From positions 1-36,549 of the forward strand of contig WREI01000018.1 of assembly GCA_009779405.1 (NCBI GenBank): DNA of 36,549 bases. Reading direction: 5' to 3'. The position numbers and the translations under genes were made by a program. This document shows positions 8,131 to 15,012 of this stretch, piece by piece (the first letter of the stretch is position 1; each line of letters begins with the position of its first letter). This stretch comes from Clostridiales bacterium (GTDB lineage Bacteria > Bacillota > Clostridia > Christensenellales > CAG-138). A model generated the notes under the pieces. That model did no database searches. It saw nothing but the letters and a program-made list of their open reading frames with translations, and was not told the origin of the DNA.

Positions 8131-8347
8131 AAGCCCTCGTCAAGCACCTCACCGACTCCTTCGAGCAGGACCCCTCCTCCATCTGACAGACGGATATCTT
8201 CGGCAAGTCGCTCTATGATCTCGTCTGCGACGGCATGCAGGGCAAGGTCGTCGGCATGAACGAACAGGTGCAGCAGCGCATGCAGAGCACCTTGCAGCGC
8301 ATTGTCAATAATGGGTGCAATGGGTTGATTTGTATTATGCTTTGATG
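8131..8347 (+). pseudogene. Orphan, broken copy of the spoIVA 3' end
   Basis: This 217-base stretch is collinear with 6307–6523 and differs at eight positions. Six codons differ silently (CAA/CAG, GAG/GAA, CGT/CGC, AAC/AAT, TTA/TTG, TTG/CTT, seven base changes). One difference turns the Trp codon TGG into the stop TGA. It has no start codon or upstream coding sequence, so it cannot make SpoIVA. It is followed within 20 bases by a strong terminator, which the intact spoIVA lacks; this suggests it is the original chromosomal tail displaced by the insertion. An independent duplication remains possible. Confidence 0.93.
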
Positions 8348-8363
8348 TATGCAAACTTGCACA

Positions 8364-8387
8364 GGGACGTGAGGCGTCCCTTTTTTT
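8364..8387 (+). terminator. Intrinsic terminator, probably the ancestral spoIVA terminator
   Basis: The stem GGGACG / CGTCCC (8364–8369 and 8375–8380) with loop TGAGG... is followed by seven T residues. It lies just past the spoIVA fragment and now ends transcription of the cassette lipoprotein genes. Confidence 0.88.
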
Positions 8388-8471
8388 GATCTATACTGCT
8401 TTTATGCAGCATTGAGAGTATAATATTTATGGCAATTGACAAAATGTTCGACAGGTTTGGGAGGGTCATTT

Positions 8472-9479
8472 ATGAAGCGTTGGGTTAAGAATGTCATTTG
8501 GGTGGTTGCGGTGCTGGTGGTGCTGGTTGCCGCGATATTGCTTGTGCGGGGCGCGATGCTGCGGGTCAGGCCGTCGGATGTTACGAGAATACAGGTGGTT
8601 GGCGATTGGATTTATTTCAGCGGGTTCAGGCACGGGGATAATAATCTTTGGCACCCTTGGCAGCCCCTTTTCCGCATGCGATTGGACGGCAGTCGGCGGC
8701 AGCGCATTACAGGCGACAGGCTCTGCCATACCGCGTTTCTCGCAACAGAGGATTGGGTGTTTTATACCAGCGAAACCGACCAGCATTATATCTATCGCAT
8801 GCGACCGAATGGCAGTAAACGCGAGAAATTGGGCGAAGGTATTCGCGGTTCTGTGATCGAAGTGGCGGACGGATGGGTTTATTACATGGCTCAAAATAGA
8901 GATCACCCTTTGGAGCACGGCGGATTCATGCTTGGTGATTTATCCCGAATAAGGACGGATGGTTCCGATTGCGAAAAACTGACCGAACAATGCTTCAGCG
9001 CCAACACGGCAGATATAGATGGTGATTGGATATACTTTGGTGGTACGCGCGGTGTGTTCAAAATGAGAACGGACGGCTCGGATTGTGAGTTGCTGTACAG
9101 TCTGGAGAGTCTGGAGCATGGGTTCGTTGTGGCACTGCAGGTGAGCGATGATTGGATTTATTATAGCGTCTGTGAGGAATCCACTCCCACAGCTGACAGC
9201 GGCCTGCATCGAATAAAGAAGGACGGCACGTCGCACGAATTGCTGGACAATATAGCAGTCCATCACATGAATCCAATCCGCATTGTCGATGGCTGGGTAT
9301 ACTATATATCATGGCAAGCCGAGGTGTGTCGCATATCTACGGACGGTACGGGCAAGGCACAACTCTCTGATTCCTATTTGTCCGCGCGCGTTTTCACGGA
9401 TGATTGGGTGTATTATTTTAACGAAGAAGGCGTATTCCGCATGCGACCGGATGGAACGGAAATAGAGAGATTGTATTGA
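8472..9479 (+). CDS. Membrane-anchored DUF5050-like beta-propeller protein
   Basis: The 335-residue product has one N-terminal membrane anchor (about residues 5–27, VIWVVAVLVVLVAAILLV) and then a long extracellular part. The latter repeats a unit of about 45 residues: DWIYF/Y...R(M/I)RxDGS..xxL, at least six times. This is the DUF5050 / six-bladed TolB-like propeller signature, with WIYY strands and an RxDGxxxxxL turn. Propellers of this kind bind ligands or partner proteins; no catalytic function is known for the family and none is visible. ATG 8472 is preceded by GGGAGGG; a TTG 36 bases upstream gives a longer frame but lacks an RBS. It stands alone between the spoIVA fragment terminator and a convergent acetyltransferase gene. 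Confidence 0.85.
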   Translation: MKRWVKNVIWVVAVLVVLVAAILLVRGAMLRVRPSDVTRIQVVGDWIYFSGFRHGDNNLWHPWQPLFRMRLDGSRRQRITGDRLCHTAFLATEDWVFYTSETDQHYIYRMRPNGSKREKLGEGIRGSVIEVADGWVYYMAQNRDHPLEHGGFMLGDLSRIRTDGSDCEKLTEQCFSANTADIDGDWIYFGGTRGVFKMRTDGSDCELLYSLESLEHGFVVALQVSDDWIYYSVCEESTPTADSGLHRIKKDGTSHELLDNIAVHHMNPIRIVDGWVYYISWQAEVCRISTDGTGKAQLSDSYLSARVFTDDWVYYFNEEGVFRMRPDGTEIERLY

Positions 9480-9540
9480 TGCGGCGTATGGCAGGCGAGG
9501 GATACACTACGCCCTGCACCGGGTTTCATATGCTCCATCA

Positions 9541-9563
9541 GGGCGCGATGTATCGCGCCCCTA
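9541..9563. repeat. Short intergenic palindrome supplying a stop codon
   Basis: GGGCGCGAT-GT-ATCGCGCCC is a perfect 9-bp inverted repeat, followed by CTAC as at 6555–6577. Read on the minus strand the motif begins GTAG, and this TAG (9561–9563) is the stop codon of the double-GNAT gene. There is no T-tract on either side. Confidence 0.8.
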
Positions 9564-10847
9564 CAACCCCCATCTCACCCCATACCCTCGCAAAACAGCC
9601 CGGATAATCTCTATAGCCTGCCCGTTCATCCCCGGCAGCGCGGCGATTTCGCGTTCGCTGTAGGCGGTCATCATTTGCAGGGAAGGACAATCGATGCCTG
9701 CGAGGGCGGCGGCGGCTTCGGATTCCAACTGCTCCAATAGTATGCGGATGGGCGTGGGCATGAAGGGGGCTTTGGGCGGGAAGCGTTGGTCGAACGCGCA
9801 CGTGTCCTCCTCGGTCAGTTGGGTATAGACCGGATCGTAGCTATGTCGCCCGCGTATGTCGTTGAGCGCCCCGTCGCAGAGCGGATATGCCATAAAGGAA
9901 TCGGGGCCGGGGCCGTCGAACAGCGCGATGCCGAACTCTTTGGCGGGGCGGAAGCCGACGCGGGGATAGAAGTCCGGGTTGCCGAAGATAAGGACGGCTT
10001 TGTGGCCGAGCTGTTTGGCCGCTTCGAAACTGTGGCGCATCAGCGCGCGGCCTATCCCCCTGTTTTGATAGCCCGGCAAGACCGAGAGCGGGCCGAAAGT
10101 CAGGGTTTCATGCACCTGCCCGGCGTCGTCCGTGACACTGCTCCTCGTATAGATGATATGCCCGACGATTTCGCCGTCCGCTTCCGCGACGAAATTCAGT
10201 TCCGGTACAAGGGCCGCCGCCACGCGCAGGCGGTGCACCAGCAGGTGCTCGTTGCAGATCGTCTGATTCGGCTCCCAGAATTCCCAAAAGGCTTCGCGGG
10301 TCAGGGCTTCCACGGCGTAATGGTCGGCAGGGGTTTCGGGGCGGATATGCAGATGCATTTTGCCTTCTTTCTGAAACGCGGCGCGCGCGTCCTTGCCGTC
10401 GCGCACCCAGATGGTGCCGCAATGGGCGAAGCCGAGCTTGCGCAGGAGCGCCAGCATGGGCGCGTTGTCCCTATGGGTGTCGATGCGCAGGTTGCCGCAC
10501 TGCGCCAGCGCCCATTGCAGGCAGTATGTGCCGATGCCCTTTGTATCGCGGCGGACGGCGATGCGGTGCACCACGCCATAGGGCGCGTCGTTTTGCCACG
10601 CGCCGTTTATATATGCGTAGGTCGGTTCTTCCTCGATAAGATAATAGAACGCGGCGAGGATTTGGCCGTTTTCCTCGCAGACATAGCCGTGGCCCTGCGG
10701 CGCGCAGTCGCGCGTTATGTATTCTGCGGGCGGATAGTCGTCCCGCCACTGCGTGGGGTTGCCGCACTCGCGCATAAAGGCTCGCGCGTCGGCATAGATG
10801 GCATGAATCGCCGGCAGATCGGCGGGGGTGGATCGGCGGATGTGCAT
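9561..10847 (-). CDS. Double GNAT acetyltransferase with C-terminal HhH-like segment
   Basis: Two GNAT-family N-acetyltransferase domains are fused in 428 residues. Domain 1 (about 1–160) has VVHRIAVRRDTKGIGTYCLQ, the strand and acetyl-CoA pyrophosphate loop, and a typical end (LLRKLGFAHCGTIWV). Domain 2 (about 164–325) is YhbS-like: GPLSVLPGYQNRGIGRALM is the acetyl-CoA loop and DFYPRVGFRPAKEFGI is the family signature. Both domains open with a similar M-H-x-R-x-(S)TPAD sequence. The last 35 residues (SEREIAALPGMNGQAIEIIRAVL) look like the helix–hairpin–helix of the RNA polymerase alpha C-terminal domain; this is my inference. ATG 10847 follows GGAGGG. Met164 could be an internal start but lacks a good RBS. 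The acceptor substrates are unknown. The stop codon is provided by the palindromic repeat at 9541. Confidence 0.88.
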   Translation of the reverse strand: MHIRRSTPADLPAIHAIYADARAFMRECGNPTQWRDDYPPAEYITRDCAPQGHGYVCEENGQILAAFYYLIEEEPTYAYINGAWQNDAPYGVVHRIAVRRDTKGIGTYCLQWALAQCGNLRIDTHRDNAPMLALLRKLGFAHCGTIWVRDGKDARAAFQKEGKMHLHIRPETPADHYAVEALTREAFWEFWEPNQTICNEHLLVHRLRVAAALVPELNFVAEADGEIVGHIIYTRSSVTDDAGQVHETLTFGPLSVLPGYQNRGIGRALMRHSFEAAKQLGHKAVLIFGNPDFYPRVGFRPAKEFGIALFDGPGPDSFMAYPLCDGALNDIRGRHSYDPVYTQLTEEDTCAFDQRFPPKAPFMPTPIRILLEQLESEAAAALAGIDCPSLQMMTAYSEREIAALPGMNGQAIEIIRAVLRGYGVRWGL

Positions 10848-10861
10848 AAACCCTCCGGGTG

Positions 10862-10974
10862 GTTAAGAGTGAAGAGTGAATGGTTAAGAGTTGCGGAAAG
10901 AATCGCAAGCGATTCTTTCTGTTTTGAAATGCCGCAGACATTTCTTCCATAACTCTTAACCCTTCACTCTTAAC
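10862..10974. repeat. Modular inverted-repeat element A
   Basis: The arms read GTTAAGAGTGAA...GGTTAAGAGTTGCGG on the left and its approximate reverse complement on the right; an 8-base unit (GAGTGAAT) is extra on the left. Between them are two hairpins: AAAGAATCGC/GCGATTCTTT (10897–10918) and GAAATG/CATTTC (10926–10944). It fills the spacer between the divergent acetyltransferase and NTF2-like genes. It is related to the elements at 14091 and 32403. No ORF is visible inside. Confidence 0.85.
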
Positions 10975-11012
10975 TTGAATTATATGAGATGCAAAGACCC
11001 CGCGTCAAGCTC

Positions 11013-11041
11013 TTGCCCTTCTCGCTGTTTTCGTCTATACT
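11013..11041 (+). promoter_or_regulatory. Sigma-A promoter of the membrane NTF2-like gene
   Basis: TTGCCC (11013–11018), a 17-base spacer and TATACT (11036–11041) form a good housekeeping promoter 31 bases before the start codon at 11073. It probably also drives tcdA. Confidence 0.7.
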
Positions 11042-11072
11042 ATATACATACGAAAATACGCGGAGGTATTCC

Positions 11073-11660
11073 ATGAAAATCAGTAAAACGGCTTTGATCG
11101 TCCTGGCTTGCGTCTCGGCTCTGCTGCTGGCCCTCTGTATCCTGCTGCTCACGGGCGTGATCCCCTTGCAGCGCGGCATGCCGGGGAACGCGGACGGACC
11201 GGGCGACGTGCCGGTTTCGATCGACGACCCGGACAGGCCCGACCGCAGCGGGGAGGCGAACGCCGCCTATGCGCAGAAGAAGGATTATAAGCGCCAGTTG
11301 GACGATTATTTCACCGCGTTGAAGACCGGAGACGCGCCGCTCCTGCTGAGCCTGTATCATCAGGATTTTTGGGAAGACAGCGGCCTTACGCTTTCCGACG
11401 CGCTCTATACCATGGAGGAAAGCGTGGAAGTCTATGCCCTGCCCGCGGACAGCAGCTATGAGATTATACAGGAGCGCGCGCCGGACAAGGAGACAAGGGC
11501 TGCCGTGCTCGAGCATTATCCCAATCTGACCATCGCCAATATCATTGAGCTGGATGTGTCCTATACCTTAGACGGCGAAACGTACAGAATCATATGCACC
11601 TTTTTCCAGGTGGACAACGCATGGTATCTCTATGAGGATATCGGGCAGCTGAACTATTGA
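11073..11660 (+). CDS. Membrane-anchored protein with NTF2-like extracellular domain
   Basis: The 195-residue product has one N-terminal membrane segment (about 7–29), a Gly/Pro/Asp-rich linker (about 35–65), then a domain of about 125 residues starting KDYKRQLDDYFTALKTGDAPLLLSLYHQDFW and ending TFFQVDNAWYLYEDIG. The helix, cone and strand order with a terminal WYLYED strand resembles NTF2-like/DUF4878 domains, which bind ligands or peptidoglycan-linked partners; the assignment is tentative. The Cys in LLALC does not fit a lipobox, so it is probably a plain membrane anchor. ATG 11073 has CGGAGG just upstream; the longer frame from 10989 overlaps the promoter. Its stop codon overlaps the start of tcdA by one base, so the two are translationally coupled. 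Confidence 0.75.
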   Translation: MKISKTALIVLACVSALLLALCILLLTGVIPLQRGMPGNADGPGDVPVSIDDPDRPDRSGEANAAYAQKKDYKRQLDDYFTALKTGDAPLLLSLYHQDFWEDSGLTLSDALYTMEESVEVYALPADSSYEIIQERAPDKETRAAVLEHYPNLTIANIIELDVSYTLDGETYRIICTFFQVDNAWYLYEDIGQLNY

Positions 11661-12364
11661 TGGAACGGTTTTCACGGACGGAGTTGCTGATCGGCGCGGA
11701 AGGAATTTCGCGCCTTTTGCGCGCGCGGGTCGCGGTGTTCGGGCTGGGCGGCGTGGGCGGACACGCGGCGGAGGCCCTGGCGCGGGCGGGTGTGGGCAGC
11801 TTAGACCTCTTTGACAACGATGTGATCTGCGAGAGCAACCTGAACCGCCAGCTATTCGCCACAATGGACAGCTTGGGGCAGCTGAAGACCGACGCCGCGC
11901 GGGCGCGGATCTTGTCCATACGCGGGGACGCGGTTGTCAACTGCCATCCCATATTCTATACTGGCAAGACGGCGGACGGAGTGGATTTGTCCGTATACGA
12001 CTATGTGATCGACGCGGTGGACACGGTAGACGCCAAGCTGACCCTGGCCGAGCGCTGTTTTGCGGGGAAGATACCCCTGATCTCCGTCATGGGTTGTGGG
12101 AATAAGCTGGATCCGACAAAGTTTACGGTCTGCGATATTTTCGAGACCTCCGTCTGCCCGCTGGCGCGCGTGATGCGGCACGAACTGAAAAAGCGCAATG
12201 TGCCGCGCCTGCAGGTGGTATATTCGACGGAAGCGGCGCGCAGGCCGATTGGTGAGGACGGCGCGCGGCGGCAGACTCCGGGCAGCATTGCCTTTGTGCC
12301 TGCTGTGGCGGGATTGATCGCGGTGGGGGTGGTGGTGCGGGGTTTGTGCGGTATCCCCCATTGA
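11660..12364 (+). CDS. tcdA: tRNA threonylcarbamoyladenosine dehydratase (TcdA/CsdL)
   Basis: TcdA uses ATP to dehydrate t6A37 of ANN-decoding tRNAs to the cyclic form ct6A, which improves decoding. The 234-residue protein has an E1-like ThiF fold: nucleotide loop VFGLGGVGG (25–34), FDNDVICESNLNRQ (51–64) with the Asp and Arg that contact ATP, and DAVDTVDAK for the metal or adenylate site. SVMGCGNKLDPTKF (about 142–155) and SVCPLARVMRHELKK (Cys166) are signatures of the TcdA branch rather than ThiF or MoeB. It lacks the paired CxxC zinc motifs of MoeB. The ATG at 11660 overlaps the upstream TGA; a TTG at 11657 is the alternative start. Pairing with a membrane protein is not a known functional link. 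Confidence 0.92.
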   Translation: MERFSRTELLIGAEGISRLLRARVAVFGLGGVGGHAAEALARAGVGSLDLFDNDVICESNLNRQLFATMDSLGQLKTDAARARILSIRGDAVVNCHPIFYTGKTADGVDLSVYDYVIDAVDTVDAKLTLAERCFAGKIPLISVMGCGNKLDPTKFTVCDIFETSVCPLARVMRHELKKRNVPRLQVVYSTEAARRPIGEDGARRQTPGSIAFVPAVAGLIAVGVVVRGLCGIPH

Positions 12365-12383
12365 GATTATTTATGATGATGCA

Positions 12384-12406
12384 GGGCGCAATGTATGGCA
12401 CGCCTA
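12384..12406. repeat. Decayed copy of the GGCGCGAT palindrome
   Basis: GGGCGCAATGTATGGCACGCC followed by TAC keeps the centre and flank of the palindromes at 6555 and 9541 but has lost perfect pairing. It lies 20 bases after the tcdA stop codon. Confidence 0.5.
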
Positions 12407-12407
12407 C

Positions 12408-12436
12408 TTGAAATCCGCATCCCCGCGTGATATACT
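12408..12436 (+). promoter_or_regulatory. Sigma-A promoter of the hydrolase-like/NagB-like pair
   Basis: TTGAAA (12408–12413), a 17-base spacer and TATACT (12431–12436) lie 28 bases before the start codon of the hydrolase-like gene. The -35 begins right after the decayed palindrome. Confidence 0.7.
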
Positions 12437-12463
12437 CGCCACAAAGAAAATGGGGAGGGTTGC

Positions 12464-13408
12464 ATGCAGGTATTTGTGCGAGAGCGCCGCTTTGTGTCCG
12501 CGACGGGCGTTTGCGATGTGCGCTGCCGCGTTTGGGCGCCCGAGGAGCCCTGCGGGGCGCTGCAGCTGACGCACGGGCTCTGTGAGCAGCTCGAGCGCTA
12601 TGAGGCCCTGGCCCAATATTTGGCCGCGAACGGCTGGCTATGCTATGGCATGGACAATCCGGGACACGGCAAGAGCCAGCGCGCCGGGCAGCCTGCGAGT
12701 TATTTCGGGGACGCCGGGGGCTGGGACGCCCTGATCGCCGATATGGCGACACTGCGGAACTTGATTCTGTCCGACTATCCCGCCCTGCCCGCCGTTTTGC
12801 TCGGACAGGGCTTCGGTTCCCTGCTGGCGCGCAGTTATGCGGCGCGGCGCGGCGGCGATTTCCATGGCTATGCCTTCTTTGGCACGGCGGGCGGCGGATT
12901 TTTGCGCTATCGCGTGGCCCGGATGCAGCTTGCCAAGCAAATCAAGGCCGGGCGCGGCATGGGGACGGCGGATGAGCTCTTTCGCAAATATACGGAACGC
13001 TTTGAAAAATCCGTACCCGGCGCGACAACCCCGTTCTGCTGGCTTTCGCGGGACGAGGGCGCGGTGCTGGAATATTTGGGCGATCCCCTCTGCGGCAAAG
13101 TGCCGACCGTCTATGCACTGCGCGACGTGCTGGACGGACTCTTGGAGGTGAGCGACGCGCGCTGGGCGCAGCGGCAGAGCCGCAGGCCCGTCTATCTCGC
13201 ATCCGGGGCCTGCGACCCCATAGGCCGCGCGGGGCGGGGCGTGCTGCAGGTGGAGCGCTGGCTCTTAAAGGCCAAGCGCAGGGTCTCCCTGAAACTCTAT
13301 CCGCTGGCGCGCCACGATATATTGCACGAGACCATACGCGATACGGTGTTTGCGGACCTGCTCCTGTTTTTGGAGTCCGTGGCCGTGCTGGGTGAATACG
13401 GGAATTAG
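12464..13408 (+). CDS. Alpha/beta hydrolase homologue lacking the serine nucleophile
   Basis: The 314-residue protein has the fold of the monoacylglycerol lipase/lysophospholipase family (Hydrolase_4). It keeps the oxyanion loop LTHGLCEQLERY (His37-Gly38), the strand-turn MDNPGHGKS (63–71), the acid loop SGACDPIG (Asp251) and the histidine RHDILHE (His284). The nucleophile elbow, normally G-H-S-M-G-S, is GQGFGS (114–119) with Gly116 in place of serine. The usual hydrolysis mechanism is therefore not possible, and the protein may be a binding or regulatory pseudoenzyme. A sequencing error would need to change GGC to AGC. GGGGAGGG precedes ATG 12464. It is 11 bases upstream of a NagB-like gene that has also lost catalytic residues. 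Confidence 0.85.
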   Translation: MQVFVRERRFVSATGVCDVRCRVWAPEEPCGALQLTHGLCEQLERYEALAQYLAANGWLCYGMDNPGHGKSQRAGQPASYFGDAGGWDALIADMATLRNLILSDYPALPAVLLGQGFGSLLARSYAARRGGDFHGYAFFGTAGGGFLRYRVARMQLAKQIKAGRGMGTADELFRKYTERFEKSVPGATTPFCWLSRDEGAVLEYLGDPLCGKVPTVYALRDVLDGLLEVSDARWAQRQSRRPVYLASGACDPIGRAGRGVLQVERWLLKAKRRVSLKLYPLARHDILHETIRDTVFADLLLFLESVAVLGEYGN

Positions 13409-13419
13409 AAGGAGAGTCT

Positions 13420-14088
13420 ATGAGCGTTTTGATCTACCCCGATAAGAAGATGGCGGCGAAGGCGGCGGCGGCCCTGCTGGCCGCGCAGATTATCGCCAAG
13501 CCCTCTTCCGTCATAGGACTGGACTATGACCCCACCCTGCTGCCCTGTTATCATGAGCTGGCGGACACCGCGGTCTCGGGCCTATTGGATTGGAGCCGCG
13601 TCACGGTGTTCCAGCTCTGCGAACGGGCCAAGTCGGACGAGGCCATCTCATTGCGCGACCTGTTATGGCGGGCTCTGCTGCACCGCACCAACCTGCCGCC
13701 CAAGGCTTTTTTCGCGCCGCCCGAGGAGTCAGGCGACTGGGTGGGCGAATGCCTGCATCTGGAGGAAGCCATATTGCACCGCGGCGGCCTGGACCTTGCG
13801 CTGCTGGGACTGAAAGACGACGCCACGGTCCTCTTCAACCGCCCTGCGTCCGCGCTGGCCCACGGGGCGCATACCGTGCACTATCGGGAGGAGCGGGTGC
13901 TCACCGCAGGGATTCCCACCGTGATGCAGGCCCGGAAGCTGATCGTGCTGGCGACGGGCGAGGAGAGACGGGAAGCGGTGCTCTCCATGCTGCGGGAAGC
14001 GATCACCCCACAGAGGCCCGCGTCGTTCCTGCAACTGCACGCAAATGTCACGTTTATTCTGGACGCCGCGGCGGCGGAGAAGCTTTAG
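13420..14088 (+). CDS. NagB-like (glucosamine-6-phosphate isomerase fold) protein, degenerate active site
   Basis: The 222-residue protein resembles glucosamine-6-phosphate deaminase/6-phosphogluconolactonase in overall pattern: IGLDYDPTLLPCYHEL (32–47) for the substrate loop, RVTVFQLCERAKSDE (60–74), DLALLGLKDDATVLFNRP (125–142) and GIPTVMQARKLIVLATGEER. In active NagB these places hold GxATGSTP, LDEY, GxDGHIxFNEP and the lid. Here the Asp of LDEY is Cys67, the catalytic His of DGH is Thr136 and the Glu of FNEP is Arg141, while Asp134 and FN remain. The deaminase reaction is unlikely; sugar-phosphate binding or regulation is possible. AGAAGGAGAG precedes ATG 13420. It shares a transcript with the hydrolase-like gene. 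Recognition is by motif spacing only, so the family call is moderate. Confidence 0.7.
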   Translation: MSVLIYPDKKMAAKAAAALLAAQIIAKPSSVIGLDYDPTLLPCYHELADTAVSGLLDWSRVTVFQLCERAKSDEAISLRDLLWRALLHRTNLPPKAFFAPPEESGDWVGECLHLEEAILHRGGLDLALLGLKDDATVLFNRPASALAHGAHTVHYREERVLTAGIPTVMQARKLIVLATGEERREAVLSMLREAITPQRPASFLQLHANVTFILDAAAAEKL

Positions 14089-14090
14089 GG

Positions 14091-14200
14091 GAGTGAATAG
14101 TTAAGAGTTGTGGTAGGAATCGCAGGCGATTCAAATTAAATCAAAAATACCGCAGGTATTTTCACCGCAACTCTTCACTCATAATTCTTCACTCTTCATT
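14091..14200. repeat. Modular inverted-repeat element B
   Basis: The arms contain GAGTGAATAGTTAAGAGTTG on the left and the complementary CAACTCTTCACTC...TTCACTCTTCATT on the right. Core hairpins are GAATCGC-AG-GCGATTC (14117–14132) and AAAATACC-GCA-GGTATTTT (14144–14162). It belongs to the same family as 10862–10974 and 32403–32523. It lies between the NagB-like gene and yebC and starts 2 bases after the stop codon. Confidence 0.85.
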
Positions 14201-14224
14201 CAAATCAAACATGGAGGGATATAC

Positions 14225-14959
14225 ATGTCAGGGCATTCTAAGTGGGCCAATATCAAGAATAAGAAGGAAAAGACGGATTCACAGCGGGGGAAGATCTTCA
14301 CCAAGATCGGGCGCGAGATCGCCATTGCGGTGAAGGAGGGCGGCGGCGGCGACCCCACCACGAACTCCAAACTGCGGGACGTGATTGCCAAGGCCAAGGC
14401 GAACAATATGCCGAACGACAATATCAGCCGTTCAATCAAGAAGGCCACGGGCGAGGGCAGCAGCGTCAACTATGAGGAGATCCTCTACGAAGGCTACGGG
14501 CCGCACAATGTCGCCGTCATCATCGAGGTGCTGACGGACAACCGCAACCGCTGTGCCGCCGAGATACGGCACATCTTCAGCAAGGCGGGCGGCAGCATGG
14601 GCGCGAGCGGCTCCGTCGCGTGGATGTTCGACAAGAAGGGCGTAATCGTGATCGAGCGGACGGCCCTGCACGACGAGGACGAGGTGATGTTGGAAGCGCT
14701 CGACGCGGGAGCGGAGGACTTCGTTGCCCAAGACGACGCGTTCGAGGTATGCACCGCGCCCGAGGACTTTTCCGCAGTGCGCGAGACCTTGGAGAAGGCG
14801 GGCTACAGCTTCCTCTCCGCTGAAATAGACCGCATCCCGCAGAACCCCTTGGAGATACGCGACGCGGGTGCGGCGGATTCCATACAGGCCTTCCTGGACA
14901 GGCTGGAGGACAACGACGACGTGCAGAATGTGTTTCATAATGCGGAGATGCCGGAGTAA
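14225..14959 (+). CDS. yebC: YebC/PmpR family protein (TACO1 family)
   Basis: This family was first described as transcriptional regulators and is now also linked to translation through difficult proline-rich stretches. The 244-residue product is full length and begins with the signature MSGHSKWANIKNKKEKTDSQRGKIFTKI... . Conserved blocks are LRDVIAKAKANNMPNDNISRSIKKA, YEGYGPHNVAVIIEVLTDNRNR and KAGGSMGASGSVAWMFDKKG. The protein acts in the cytoplasm. GGAGGGATATAC precedes ATG 14225. It follows repeat element B and precedes the Asp23–fakA–recG operon; no intrinsic terminator is visible after it, but a promoter-like sequence at about 15013 suggests separate transcription of the next operon. Confidence 0.96.
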   Translation: MSGHSKWANIKNKKEKTDSQRGKIFTKIGREIAIAVKEGGGGDPTTNSKLRDVIAKAKANNMPNDNISRSIKKATGEGSSVNYEEILYEGYGPHNVAVIIEVLTDNRNRCAAEIRHIFSKAGGSMGASGSVAWMFDKKGVIVIERTALHDEDEVMLEALDAGAEDFVAQDDAFEVCTAPEDFSAVRETLEKAGYSFLSAEIDRIPQNPLEIRDAGAADSIQAFLDRLEDNDDVQNVFHNAEMPE

Positions 14960-15012
14960 TTCCTGTCCCTAAATCACGGCAAGATACGATTAGAACGTAT
15001 TTTTGACGAAAT

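Noticed and set aside
8106-8354. 82-codon minus-strand frame across the spoIVA fragment
   Set aside because: It is antisense to the duplicated spoIVA tail and also occurs as a shadow of the intact gene (5943–6344).
9786-10952. 388-codon open frame on the plus strand opposite the double GNAT gene
   Set aside because: The minus-strand frame has two clear GNAT domains and a good RBS; the plus frame is its shadow and runs into repeat element A.
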